Part shown: piece by piece, positions 42,888-53,383 of the stretch
How the letters are laid out: each line of letters starts with the position of its first letter
How positions within the stretch are numbered: position 1 is the stretch's first letter
Source: Ctena decussata
Taxonomy: Eukaryota > Mollusca > Bivalvia > Lucinida > Lucinidae
DNA length: 64,000 bases
Reading direction: 5' to 3'
Assembly: GCA_963989385.1 (NCBI GenBank)
Contig: OZ022508.1
Location: forward strand, 57,203,087 to 57,267,086
Notes under the pieces: model-generated
Seen by the model: only the letters and a program-made list of their open reading frames with translations
Databases searched by the model: none
Told to the model about the DNA's origin: nothing
Program-made: the position numbers and the translations under genes

Positions 42888-44930
42888 TTTTATGTCCCCC
42901 CACCAAAGTTGAGGGGGGACATATTGTTTTCAGTGCGGATCCCGTCGGCGTCAGCGTCGGCGTTGGCGTGACAGTTTCTTGTATGTGCGATTTCTCTTGA
43001 ACCAATTAATGGAATTTCACCAAACTTGGACGGATCTATCATTGGGACAAATTTAAGAGCTAATTAGATTTTGGTGACCTTGACCTCATTTTCAAGGTCA
43101 CTGGAGGACTTAGATGACAATTTCTTGTATGCGCGATATCTCTTGAACCAATGGATGGAATTTCACCAAACTTGCATGGATATATCATTGGGACAAACTT
43201 GAGAGCTGATTAGATTTTGGTGAACTTGATCTCATTTTCAAGGTCACAGGAGGACTTAGATGACGATTTCTTGTATGCGTGATATCTCTTGAACCATGGA
43301 TATATCGTTGGGACAAACTTGAGAGCTGATTAGATTTTGGTGATCTTGACCTCATTTTCAAGGTCACTGGAGGACTTAGGTGACAATTTCTTGTATGCGT
43401 GATATCTCTTAAACCGATGGATGGAATTTCACCAAACTTGCATGGATATATCATTGAGACAAATTTAAGAGCTGATTAGATTTTGGTGACCTTGACCTCA
43501 TTTTCAAGGTCACTGGACTGGGCTCTCGATCACCGAAATTTGGGGCCGAAATTCGGTCCCATTCCCAATGCCAAAAAGTATGTGGTTTTTTTTTCCAATT
43601 CCAGATGAAAAATTCCCAATCTGACTAAGCCTGTTTGGCCCAAGAATACTGCAGTTGCATCAATGCAAAATATATTAAAAGCCACCTAAAACTAAAAATG
43701 TTAACATAATTTATAACTTTTAAAATCGGGAAGCGATTACATTTTTAATCACGATCGTCATGTTTTGTTGCTGGAAAGTGGTACCGGGTTTTATCATGTA
43801 CTGTTAGAGTTACTTCCCTTCCATTAGAGGGCGAATAGCCTAGCGATTTTCGCTGCAATATGTTAATATTTTCTTTGCTTCAAGGGCCAATATTGTTGTG
43901 GTGAACAATTTTTGACTTATTCTTTAATTTAAAGACTTCCAATGCTAAAATTTGATAGGAGTTTTCACTTATGGTGGATGATTCTGCTGTTTTAGAGTTT
44001 CGTACCTGAATTGATTTTCACAGACATTTTCGGCCATATCCAAAATCATAAACAGGATTACCGGGACATCCAAGAGTAAGTAAAGTGATAGTGACATACC
44101 CTGGATGTTTTGTACTTGCAGGTCTGAAAGTTTTGTCATGTTCTGCATTGTGACAGTCCACTTTCTCTCAACTTCATATTATGCTTAGTGCACAGATGCT
44201 TCAAACCTAGATTGTTATACTGTTGTTATATTGAAACACTCTTTTTTCTAGGTCCCAGTCTTGTCTCCAATTTGAGAGTGGCAAGATAGGGAAGTTGCCA
44301 GTTCAAAGGAAAGAAAGAAAAAACTCAACACACACAAATGGTTTTGTTATTCTCTAATATCCCAACTATTTGATAAAGTTTATTCTGATTCACTATATGC
44401 TAGATCTATGTCTGCCTATTGACTGGATTCCTCTGAAAATATAACAATACCATATGTAAGTTATTTTGGTCTGACAATGAAAACTTCACACATAAAACAA
44501 GAAAATTTTCCCAATTTTAAACAAAACGACGCTATTTTTCCCAATTCTAAAGGCCCCGGCCCCATTCCCAAAAAGGGGTGTGAGGGCCCTGCTGGAGGAC
44601 TTAAATGACAATTTCTTATACCTACGATGTCCCCTAAAGTAATGGATGGAATGTCACCAAACTTTCATGGATACATCATTGGGACAATTTTACGAGCTAT
44701 TTAGATTTTGGTGACCTTGATCTTATTTTAAAGGTCACTGGAGGACTTAAATGACAGTTTCTTGTACCCATGATATCTCTTGAACCAGTAGATGGATTTT
44801 TACCAAACTTGCATGGATACATTACCAGGACTAGCTTAAGAGCTATCAGATGTTGGTTACCTTGACCTCATTTTCAAGATAACAGGAGGAGTTAGATATG
44901 ATAAATTTCACTAAAATTGATTTGTCTCAT
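42888..44930 (+). repeat. ~146-bp tandem array, interrupted
   Basis: Starts with a TATGTCCCCCCACC / GGGGGGACATA hairpin and a GTCGGCGTCAGCGTCGGCGT stretch. Units containing TCTTGAACCAATGGATGGAA, CATTGGGACAAA, TGACCTCATTTTCAAGGTCA and GGAGGACTTAGATGAC follow. CAAGGTCA recurs at 43093, 43239, 43359 and 43505, then AAGGTCA near 44731 (period 146; one copy deleted to 120). A ~1.08-kb insertion splits the array. Confidence 0.8.
43514..44592. mobile_element. ~1.08-kb hAT-like insertion in the tandem array
   Basis: The left end CTGGGCTCTCGATCACCGAA and the right end inverse CAGGGCCCTCACACCCC share C-GGGC-CTC. Both continue into TCCCATTCCCAA / TTGGGAATGGGG inverted blocks. The array's GGTCACTGGAGGACTT is split with CTGGA on both sides. 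CAGGGCCC-type ends are common in hAT elements (known). No transposase frame. Confidence 0.55.
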
Positions 44931-45020
44931 TAGCCTTTGGCTTGATTTCCACTTTACTTTCATAGATATACCTTTGGGACAATCTCAAGAAAGAGTCAAC
45001 TATGTCTTCATTGATTAAAA

Positions 45021-46130
45021 AAAGCCTTAGGACAGGGTATGGCATGAAGCAATATGGGCCACCATGCGGAAGTACAATATCAGTGCAAATCTAGTTCGCA
45101 TCATTGAGCAGCTATACGACAAGGCTGCAAGTGCAGTCCTAATGGACGGCAGCACAGGAGAATGGTTCAGAACAACAGATGGAGAAAGACAAGGATGGCT
45201 TCTGTCACCCACCCTCTTCAACATTTTCTCGAACGGATCATGTATGATGTTCTGGAAGATCATGGAGGAAAGGTTATCATAGGTGGCAGAAACATTACCA
45301 ATCTGCGGTTTGCCGATGACATAGACTCTGTAGCTGAGGAAGAGCAGGAACTAGAAGCCCTAGTTTAAAGTCTCGACTAAACTTGCACAAGGTATAAGAT
45401 GGAGATCAGTGCTGAGAAGACCAAACTGGTGACAAACAATGCAGAAGGGCATCCAGAGGGAGATCAAGGTAAAAGGGCAGAAGATGGGTACTGTAACACG
45501 CTTCAAATATCTTGGAGCAGTTGTCTCAGATGATGGCTCAAAACAGGAGATTCTCTAAAGGATTGCACAAACCACTTCGGCTCTGACCAAGCTGAAACCA
45601 GTTCGGAGAGATAACAACATATCTCTTGGATCAAAGGTGAAACTTATGCGCTCCCTTGTCATTCCCATATTTCCGTATGAATCGTGGACCTAGACAGCAG
45701 AGTTGGAGAAATGAACGCAGGCCTTTGAGATGTGTTGCTACCAAAGGTTACTGAACATTTCGTACTAGGACCATACAACCAATGAGGAGGTTCGCAGAAA
45801 GATCCAAGCAGCCATTGGAGAATATGATGAACTCCTGACGCTGGTCAAGAAACAGAAGCTAAGGTTGTTTGGCTATGTCTCAATGTATAATGGTTTAGCA
45901 GGCGATTCTACAGGGCATAGTGAAAGAAAATGAGAAACGGTAGACAGAAGAAGAGGTGGAAGACAATATTAAAGTATGGACAGGGATGAATTTTGCCAGC
46001 TCAACTAGTGCAGCTGAAAACAGGAGAAGGTGGAAAGGGATTGTTTCGAAATCATCCGTGATGCCCCAACGACCTAGTAGGGCTATGGGATAGAATAGAA
46101 TAGAGTAGAATAGAATAGAACAGATGATAA
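45021..46130 (+). pseudogene. Dead LINE reverse-transcriptase fragment
   Basis: A second, unrelated non-LTR element. Readable pieces: VWHEAIWATMRKYNISANLV, then GERQGWLLSPTLFNIF (45180-45230). A frameshift leads to GGRNITNLRFADDIDSVAEE (45285-45345, catalytic FADD). Then TRFKYLGAVVSDDGS (45497-45541) and the C-terminal NRRRWKGIVSKSS with a PQRPSRAMG end (46020-46090). At least one frameshift and several stops make it non-functional. The N-terminus and endonuclease are absent. The 3' end runs into (TAGAA)n (46090-46125), probably its tail. It lies inside the 146-bp array / 7.4-kb unit region. Confidence 0.85.
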
Positions 46131-46285
46131 TAATTTTAGAACGTTTGCCAGCAAACAAAAGCATACCAATACATGACAAACCTGCTTTTCGCATATTGTA
46201 ATAAAGGTACAGATCGGCCTGTACATTCGCATCCGCGCAGTCAGGACAGCATCGTTGTTCATAGCCTCGATAGTAGCCTACAATC

Positions 46286-46412
46286 ATGAGATTGAAGGAT
46301 AACGAAACTTTTGAAAAGTTTCATAACGAACTTTTGAAAAGTTTCATAGCGAAACTTTTGTAAAGTTTCATAACGAAACTTTTGAACAGGTTCGTTATCC
46401 TTCATCTCAGAT
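46286..46412. repeat. Hairpin with four internal ~25-bp repeats
   Basis: TTGAAGGATAACGAAACTTT at the left pairs with TTCGTTATCCTTCA at the right. Between them AACTTTTGAAAAGTTTCATA recurs about four times and is itself palindromic. Confidence 0.75.
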
Positions 46413-46581
46413 CTCAAGCCTCCACCTAGCTTATGAAGTTGGGCAGGCGGTCGGTGGTCGGGGCCCCCTTGACACAGATTTGTGAGAAGTTAATTTATGT
46501 TCCATTTGATTTTAAATTACATTTGATTGTGAAAACTAAATAAATTAACATCAGTTGTCTTTGTTTTATTGATAATATCTC

Positions 46582-46584
<3 letters not shown>

Positions 46585-46636
<52 letters not shown>
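46585..46636 (+). repeat. (AG)n microsatellite
   Basis: About 26 AG units. Confidence 0.95.
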
Positions 46637-46639
<3 letters not shown>

Positions 46640-46784
46640 TATGGGTTTTACGGCACGTCAGCACAAAAAGGCCATTTCGCGCCGAAAGCGATGTAAAGGA
46701 ACATGTTTTATATGTTTGAGGTCAGCAATGTATGCACGGTATAAAAATGAACCAAGTCGGGTATGTGGTAAAATACGCCGATCA

Positions 46785-46797
<13 letters not shown>

Positions 46798-46839
<42 letters not shown>
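46798..46839 (+). repeat. (AG)n microsatellite
   Basis: About 21 AG units, 161 bp after the previous tract, same strand. Confidence 0.95.
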
Positions 46840-46841
<2 letters not shown>

Positions 46842-48034
46842 GTATGCAGTTGAGCCAACCGGGCAAAATAAAACGATCCTACGAGTAGATATGACCTGAA
46901 GGATCTGAGCAAGCGGTGTAGAATCATATCAGATCTTCTTCAAACGGAAGTATTCGAGCCGCTGCAGTACAAAAAAAAAGAAAAAAGCAAATTGATGTTG
47001 CTCCAAATCACGACTTAGATCAGATTCGTCCAGTTTGATAAAAGTGTTCATTGCGGTCGATGGATTGATTTTATCTAAACTTCCTTCGTGCAGTCTCCGA
47101 AGAATCTGATCATACTGGGCTGAAGGCCAAGCAGATCATCTGAGTCTTCGCTCTGCGATACATAAAATACATTTGCAAATACTGTAAATGTAAAATGGAA
47201 TGCCCAGATATTGCTGCAATCAAATGACGTAGCCTATTACAGGCATCAAGAAGAAGAAGAAACCCTCCAACAAAACCCACAAAATTACAAGTTATCAATA
47301 TCAGAACAATTAGCTCTCTCTTCCCCAGCCGAGGTTATAAATCTGCGAAAGCTTACATTTAAACCTGATAAAAACAGCTTGGGAATACCAAATACGATAT
47401 AAATCACCTACTCCAAGTGATATGAAGTAAGTATTACACCAGAACCGTCGTCTAGGAACGCCTTTAAACGATTACTTTTATTTTCATTACTCCTCTGTTT
47501 CATATACACAATGGAGCTGTATTGTGCGGCTTGTTCTTATACTATGATCTGATGAGTAAATATTATAATCAGACTCAACCAAAAAATCCCATAAAATGCG
47601 TTAGTTTTGACTTAAATCCACAACATGCCACCTCCAATCACTATCGACATCCGTACCGTGCGAATATTTTTACAATCGACTGCCGTATCATTGGTCATCG
47701 ACAGCCGTATTGTAACTTTTTTGGATCGTTTATAACATCTGGCAGAAACAATAAATGAGGCTAATGATATTAGATCGCCAGAGCTCCTTTGTAAAGCAAA
47801 CTGTCCAGGCAGTTTTTTGTCTCTGACTGTTGTAAATACTGAAAATTTGCAAACAAACAAAGAAAATGGAAGTTTTTGATACCAAGTACATTCTCGTGAA
47901 GATCTTTGTGTCACAACGCTTACCAAGAGATCAGATATAAAGTTCAACACCTCTTTGACGATCGGCGGTGATTAAAATTTTTCTTTTTTCATTTTTCGTG
48001 GCTCAGAAGGCACTCGAACTTGGATACTAACACC
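46840..48034. other. Interior of the 7.4-kb unit, no supported gene
   Basis: 46980-47165 has faint family A resemblance (GATCATACTGGGC, GAGTCTTCGCT). 47640-47715 repeats the inner inverted motifs of the unit. A 112-codon minus frame (47612-47950) lies in this motif region and has no domain. Confidence 0.35.
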
Positions 48035-48143
48035 ATCGACAGCCGTACTGCTCGGTCGAAAGCCGTAATTCTCGGTCGACAGCCAAATACGCAGTACCGT
48101 CTCGGTCGACAGCATAGGTAGAAGCATTGGTATTACCCCCGTG
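48035..48143 (-). repeat. Right TIR of the 7.4-kb unit
   Basis: Inverse of 40746-40854, ending GGTATTACCCCCGTG, followed by the duplicated TTGAC. Confidence 0.9.
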
Positions 48144-48289
48144 TTGACTTATCTATAAAGATGGCTTGATAGTATGACAGCGCCATTTGTAAGAATATAA
48201 ATTAATAATAATGAAAATAAACAACAACAAAAAACACATTCTACAGGTTTTTGGCTAAATTTGAATTAAAAAATCGGCAGAAGCTATAA

Positions 48290-49071
48290 ACACGATAAAT
48301 GTTCATCGATTGCCTTTCAAACATTTGTTTGACGTTAGGCGATTGCCATGAACATCGTTTTCGATTGCCACCGTTCTCTACCCTGTTGTTTTCAAATCGA
48401 TGGAACTTCGTTTGTGTACAAGACAGAGTCAAATGAATACGCACAGTATGTCCAGAAAACATTAAATTTTATCTGTATATCATGGAAATGATCAAAATAT
48501 GTTTGAAACTTGAACATTTTGGTCTATTTTGTTGTTTTGGCCGTTTAAAAGTCACAGATCTTGCATTTACGCCTAAACTACAGGCAACTTAATAGGGATA
48601 CAACAACTAAAATTGGTGAGGCATATCTTTGAACATATCTAAAAGTCGTGGCATAGTTACCTTTATTTTTTAACTGATTCTTCCCGCTGAAAAAAGAAGT
48701 TTTGTCGACTCATCCTAAACAGCCCCGTAAATTTTTGACCTGCGTTCGTGATTGCCGCGAGTGTTCAGGATTGCTGCCTACCCGGTGTGAGGATTGTCTG
48801 TAAATTTTTTATAAGTTATCACCATAGAGAAATTTTGATAAGGTTTAAACTGATGTAATTCATTATGAAATAAGTAAAATATAAGTATCTTCCATGTGTC
48901 TCCAAACATAGAGAAATTCTCGTTTCGACAAACCTCGCTCGTATGTCTACGAAATAGTTTAAGTCCAAATCCGGCTATGTTGCGCAAAGGCTTACTGAAC
49001 ATCATTTCTTAATTTTCATGTTTTGTCGGTATCGGTAATTTCCTCCGTATTGAAGCATTAAGTGCCCTATG
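48290..49071 (-). repeat. Right inverted repeat region of the 13-kb unit
   Basis: Conserved blocks with the left side: ATCGATTGCC and CGATTTTCGATTGCC-type motifs (48300-48375), GTTCAGGATTGCTGCCTACC (48763) and the terminal 47 bp ending CATTAAGTGCCCTATG. Confidence 0.6.
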
Positions 49072-49117
49072 ATTTAAGTGTATAAATCAGTAATTTATCG
49101 ATTTTATTTCTTTTCGC

Positions 49118-49142
49118 AAAAAAAAAAAAAAAAAAAAAAAAA
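49118..49142 (+). repeat. Poly-A tract
   Basis: About 25 A. Confidence 0.9.
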
Positions 49143-49144
49143 CG

Positions 49145-49310
49145 TATAAATTCAGCCCCGGGTCCAGGGGATGGGTTTTGGGGCTTCATCCCGTGCCTGC
49201 TTATATTAAACTATATGTTGTGACATCTCATTTGAATTGACTACGCGAGGCGATTCTAATGTGTTCGCCGAGGCGATTCTAATGAGATATCACAACGTAT
49301 ATTTCAAGGC
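49145..49310. repeat. Family M hairpin element
   Basis: GTTGTGACATCTCATTTGAA and GAGGCGATTCTAATG face CGAGGCGATTCTAATGAGAT and ATCACAAC. The adjoining CAGCCCCGGGTCCAGGGGAT matches the inverse of 62640-62690, so both parts travel together. Confidence 0.65.
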
Positions 49311-50249
49311 AAAAAAAAAACAATATCAAAAGTTTTCACAAAATTGATCCCTAATTATGTCACATATTTTCAAGCCCCCCTCCCCCACGCCCCTCCCCAC
49401 TTCCCAGCTTATTCATACTAGTATAAGTTATCTACTACACTGCAGCTGCTCCTATATAACTATGGTGTGAGGATAAAGATGAGACCCTCAAAGAGATCGA
49501 AATGTATTTTTATTATTTCATGATTAAAAATATTTTTGTTTATGTTTTTGATGTCAGAAACTAAAACAATCCGATGAAACTCACTCAAAGACTTATTACA
49601 CCGAAAATCAGCAATCAGGAAAAAAAAATTGTTTTTATCTGAGAAAAAAAATATTTAAAGTTATTAAAATTCAACATGTCCCCATCCCGCTCTTTCGTAT
49701 TGTTATTATGCTGATAAACCTGAACAACACCTGAGATATGGAATCGATATTACCTTTCTAATATCGATTAATGCCTAACGCTCCGCAGGTCTAAGGGAAA
49801 TAACTGCATTCGCATTAATACTCGCTCCAGGTAACAGGTAACCGAATATCCTACTTGGCGCGCCTTGAAGGCTTAAGCTCCAGATGGCTAATTTGGCTTA
49901 GTTGCGTGTCCATATACATGCCCAGTCCTAGACACTGTGCTATTTTTCTTGTGCTTTGTGTTTCTGATTGTTAGTGATTCAATTTGTATATATCAGTAAC
50001 TACATATCACAGGCTGCTGAAATTTTAGGGTTGTTGCTTCAAGGGTTGCATTCAGATTATATAATTATATAATTATAATGATATGAATGCATTATATGAT
50101 ACACAAACGCTGGATATCTATACACAGTCATCCCATTTTCAAGGAATCACTGTAACGCCATTTTAGGCTACTGTTCAGAGAACAATTTAATGATCAGTCA
50201 GATACTTCAGTAAACATGTACATATGTATTTCAGAAATACAAACAAATT
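49311..50249. other. No recognisable feature
   Basis: AT-rich; a TATATAATTATATAATTATA stretch near 50058. Nothing coding supported. Confidence 0.4.
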
Positions 50250-50465
50250 GAGCCGCGACATGACAAAACCAACAAAGTGGCATGTGCGCCCAGCGAAGAT
50301 TCAGATCAGCCAGAGTCATTGCTGTCCGCATGAAGCTAGCTTAGACCCTTAGCTATCCTTAAAGCGCAAAGCGAAGACTTTGATCCGACTGGGCGGATGC
50401 CCAGGCTGATCTGAATCTGCGCTGGGCGCTCATGCCACTTTGTTGGTTTTCTCGTATCGCAGCTC
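50250..50465 (+). mobile_element. Family A MITE, shortened
   Basis: GAGCCGCGACATGACAAAAC to TTTTCTCGTATCGCAGCTC. It lacks the left inner palindrome (GATCAGCCAGAGTCATTGCT). Confidence 0.88.
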
Positions 50466-50814
50466 AATAACATGTATCAAAATATAACACGAAGAACACG
50501 AAATGAGTATTTACTTACCACTTTAGTTGCACGAAGGGCTGTAAACCATCTAAAATGCAGTTTTTTTGTGCTAAATTTAAATCTAGACACTGATTCGTGA
50601 TACATGTAAAAGGCGTCGCTTATCAGAGCGTCACTGTGCCTTCATCTTCAAGCAATGCCTGTAATTTAAGGTTATACCTCTTTGGAAACAGATTGTGAAA
50701 TTAATTGACAAGACACAAAAGATCTAAGATGGTGTTTTGCTACGAAGTGGCATATAATACTCTTTTCGAATGGCTTTTAGTTTGTGTAATTATCTTTTTC
50801 TGTTTTGAAATAGT
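50466..50814. other. No recognisable feature
   Basis: Spacer between two MITEs. Confidence 0.4.
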
Positions 50815-51050
50815 AGCCGCGACACGACAAAACCAACAAAGTGGCATGTGCGCCCAGCAAAGACTCAGATCAGCCCGGGCATCCGCCCCGTCTGATCAGA
50901 GTCTTTCCTGTCCGCACGGCGCTAGTTTAGACCTTTAGCTACCATTTATGCGCCCGGCGAACACTCTGATTTGAGCCGGCGGCCACCCAGGCTCATCTGT
51001 GTCTTCGCTGGGCGCACAAACCACATTGTTGGTTTTTTCGTGTCGCGGCT
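50815..51050 (+). mobile_element. Family A MITE
   Basis: AGCCGCGACACGACAAAACC to TTTTTTCGTGTCGCGGCT; core GCTAGTTTAGACCTTTAGC, + orientation. Confidence 0.9.
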
Positions 51051-51254
51051 GATAAATAGCCAGTGATAGAGTTTGCTGGACCATCCTCGTATAATGATGT
51101 AACTTTCCCCTGTTGTAACTAATTTTGAAAATATTACCTGATAACATATTTTACTAAATATTTTCATTACTTTTTCCTTTGAATTGCAAGCAGGGCTCAC
51201 GGGTAAGTGTTATTTGTGATAGTCACGTCTCCGTGAAAAATCTAAATATTGGGA

Positions 51255-51345
51255 CAGAAGGGTCTGTGCAAACAGTCCAGGCCCAGATCAGACTAGAACG
51301 AGCAGTCTTATCAGGGTCTACACTGTCTGCCATTCCATCTGTATC
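51255..51345. repeat. Hairpin element related to 31621
   Basis: GGGTCTGTGCAAACAGTCCA, CCCAGATCAGACTAGAACGA, GCAGTCTTATCAGGGTCTAC. Confidence 0.6.
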
Positions 51346-51514
51346 TTTTGAACTCGTTCCTGCACTATTACATTTTAGGACAAGCTGTATTGTACATTAT
51401 AAATAAATGGCTAAGAGCGTTATTGTTACAAATAATAAATTTTAGTAGTCTCGATTTTTTTATTTTTACGATATGCAGAATGAGTCCAATAAAGCCGCAA
51501 AGAGTTACGCACGA

Positions 51515-51564
51515 TCGATGTAGGCCTACGTCCTTTTTAACAGCATTTCAGTCATCAGCACGAA
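51515..51564 (-). mobile_element. Severely 5'-truncated family B SINE
   Basis: Only ~50 bp of the SINE 3' end (ACGTCCTTTTTAACAGCATT, TCAGTCATCAGCACGA) remain. They lie between perfect 12-bp repeats AGTTACGCACGA (51503-51514, 51565-51576), proving insertion of an already truncated copy. Confidence 0.85.
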
Positions 51565-51599
51565 AGTTACGCACGAGAAAATGCTACTTTTAGCATCTG

Positions 51600-51655
51600 C
51601 AAACAACAGAGACTCAGATCAGCCTGTGTATTTGCACAGCCTGATCAGAGTCTTA
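51600..51655. repeat. Short palindromic relic
   Basis: GACTCAGATCAGCCTGTGTA faces CACAGCCTGATCAGAGTC, equivalent to one inner palindrome of family A. Confidence 0.6.
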
Positions 51656-51733
51656 ATTTTTCCTTATCCTTATAGTAGGTATCTATAATTTCTGTTGTTC
51701 TCCGAGCAGATAAATATTGCACTCCACCTGGCA

Positions 51734-51828
51734 CCTCTCATCTTCGCAAGCCAAGGGTACTAAGCCCACATTGTTCCTTACGTAAGAAACAAAGTGGACT
51801 TAGTACCCTTGGCTTCCAAAGATGGGCA
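51734..51828. repeat. Family I hairpin
   Basis: CATCTTCGCAAGCCAAGGGT and ACTAAGCCCACATTGTTCCT pair with GAAACAAAGTGGACTTAGT and ACCCTTGGCTTCCAAAGATG, centre TACGTA. A diverged relative is at 53094-53170. Confidence 0.8.
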
Positions 51829-51900
51829 TCTCTCGCATACGTTTGTTCTTGACTTATTCGAAAATTATTCTGTAAGAAGTGGATCACTGTTTGGAGGTGT

Positions 51901-51955
51901 TAAGTAGACAATATCACGAGCGCGGAGCGCTTCCGCGCTCTACTATATCTACTTA
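51901..51955. repeat. GC-rich hairpin
   Basis: AAGTAGA...CGAGCGCGGA pairs with TCCGCGCTC...TCTACTT across GCGCT. Confidence 0.75.
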
Positions 51956-52513
51956 CAACTGAACGTCCCGCAAAAAAACTATATCCCAAAGGCCGTGCAC
52001 TGTACATGTGTATTTACACGAAGTATTTCGACCATGCACGTTGCTTCCTGAATGTATGTGCTTGTAAAGCGTTTACTAAAAATGTAGCGTGTACGATCAA
52101 CATTTTGGATCTTTGAAAACCGTATTCCAGTCTGGCATGCAATTTATTCAGGAAGAACTTTTAACCCTGTAAAATAAAATTACAGTAGCAGGGGCTAAGG
52201 TTCGCAGATGCATGAAAACAAAAATAAAAGCTACATCGTAAGCAACACAAAAAATCTATACCCTATTATAGTAGTGATTTCACTGTTTAGAAAATGTACT
52301 TTTCGAGAAGCATTGAACCTGAAGTTTTCATATCCCTTATAATTCTGAGTTTTTGTGGAATTTCAGACATGTTAATCAATTTTCATGTATCAAAATTAAC
52401 CCTCAGGGACATGTGTTAAATATAAATTTGAAGAAATACGTTTCTGTGAAATTTTAAGGCACTGATTGATTTGAAACAGAGAGTGAGTGGAAATTATGAT
52501 GTGCCAAACATTT
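51956..52513. other. No recognisable feature
   Basis: AT-rich, nothing supported. Confidence 0.4.
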
Positions 52514-52719
52514 GAGCCACCAAACGAGAAAACCAACAAAGTCGTATGTGCGCCCAGCGAAGACTCAGCTTGGCATCCGCCTAGTCTGATCAGAGTCTTT
52601 GCTGTCGACATGGAGGTAGCTTAGACCCTTAGCTACCTTTTAAGCGCACAGTGAATGCTTTGTTCTGCGTCTTCGAGTGGCGCACATGCCACTTTGTTGG
52701 TTGTGCCATGTCGTAGCTC
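52514..52719 (+). mobile_element. Family A MITE, diverged and shortened
   Basis: GAGCCACCAAACGAGAAAAC to TTGTGCCATGTCGTAGCTC; core GGAGGTAGCTTAGACCCTTA. The right inner palindrome is lost. Confidence 0.85.
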
Positions 52720-52799
52720 AATTTTGTACTAAATAATTTTAATTAAGGTTTATGGGTAAACTCTATCTTTTTCCACCATTTTTATAACTTTTGTGACTT

Positions 52800-52925
52800 C
52801 CTGTTTGCTTCCCTGAGCGATGGAGCCCTTGCAAAATGGGATCAACTCTTAAAGGAAAGAATTTGCTCCTGGAGGAGCAAATTCTTTTCTTTAAGAGTTG
52901 AACCCCTTTGAGAAAGGAGGCAAAA
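52800..52925. repeat. Family J element, clearest copy
   Basis: GGGATCAACTCTTAAAGGAA, AGAATTTGCTCCTGGAGGAG, CAAATTCTTTTCTTTAAGAG, TTGAACCCC: a nearly perfect palindrome centred at ~52872. Confidence 0.8.
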
Positions 52926-53093
52926 TGTAAATGGAAGTGTTGTGTTCTCTGAAAACTTACTCAGTCACCTTAAAAAGATGGAGTTCATATCATGAGAGTA
53001 GTTTAGTTTTATGATAGATTTCCTTTTTTGTCAAAATGACTGTCTAATATCCTTTGTTTCATCCGAGGTGATTTTCTTTATTCACATGTAAAG

Positions 53094-53170
53094 CCATCTT
53101 TGCTAGTTAAGGGTACTAATTCTACTTTGTTCCTTACGTACGTCAGGAACAAAGTGGGCATAGTTCACAG
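53094..53170. repeat. Family I hairpin, diverged
   Basis: CCATCTTTGCTAG, AAGGGTACTAATTCTACTTT, GTTCCTTACGTACGTCAGGA, ACAAAGTGGGCATAG. Confidence 0.55.
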
Positions 53171-53383
53171 CCTCTCAAACTTTAAAAAGGTATAACATAG
53201 TGTTACCTCGAAGTGTTTGCCTCTCGCCTCACAGGGGGCTAATAAAGAAAACAGGTATGCTTTCTACGGGAGGAGCAGAAATGTCCCCTGTGCGGAGTAA
53301 TTCAAACATGAAAATATATTACATATATTTTCTGCAAGTGTAACCTGTCTTCCAAAAGAGACACAAAGCATTTCAACCTTTTC

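Larger units (their letters stand above)
40746..48143. mobile_element. Inner 7.4-kb unit with 109-bp TIRs and 5-bp duplication
   Basis: The left terminus CACGGGGGTAATACCAATGC (40746-40854) recurs inverted at 48035-48143 with only a few mismatches over 109 bp. TTGAC lies immediately outside both ends (40741-40745, 48144-48148), a clean target-site duplication showing insertion as one unit. Each repeat contains three to four copies of a TCGACCGAG motif followed by TACTG/TTACGG. Weaker inverted blocks continue inward (41172-41255 against 47640-47715, TACGGATGTCGA). The interior holds other repeats and a dead retroelement but no transposase. Confidence 0.85.
36028..49071. mobile_element. Outer 13.0-kb inverted-repeat unit
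   Basis: The left end CATAGGGCACTTAATGCTTC (36028) is repeated inverted at 49071, with 44 of the first 47 positions matching. Further conserved inverted blocks follow in the same order. CACACCGGGTAGGCGGCAAT near 36382 matches the inverse of the block near 48785, and GGCAATCGAAAACG near 36797 matches that near 48370. Each side carries repeated GGCAATC motifs. Removal of the inner 7.4-kb unit leaves ~5.6 kb. No transposase is visible. No clear target duplication (ATTAATAC against ATTTAAGT). It could be a decayed hAT-like element or one of unknown class. Confidence 0.6.

Noticed and set aside
47612..47950. 112-codon minus-strand frame in the 7.4-kb unit
   Set aside because: Overlaps subterminal inverted motifs and shows no transposase signature.
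36028..49071. Polinton/Maverick explanation for the 13-kb unit
   Set aside because: Size fits, but the ends do not begin AG with a 6-bp duplication, and no polymerase B, integrase or capsid-type frame is visible.
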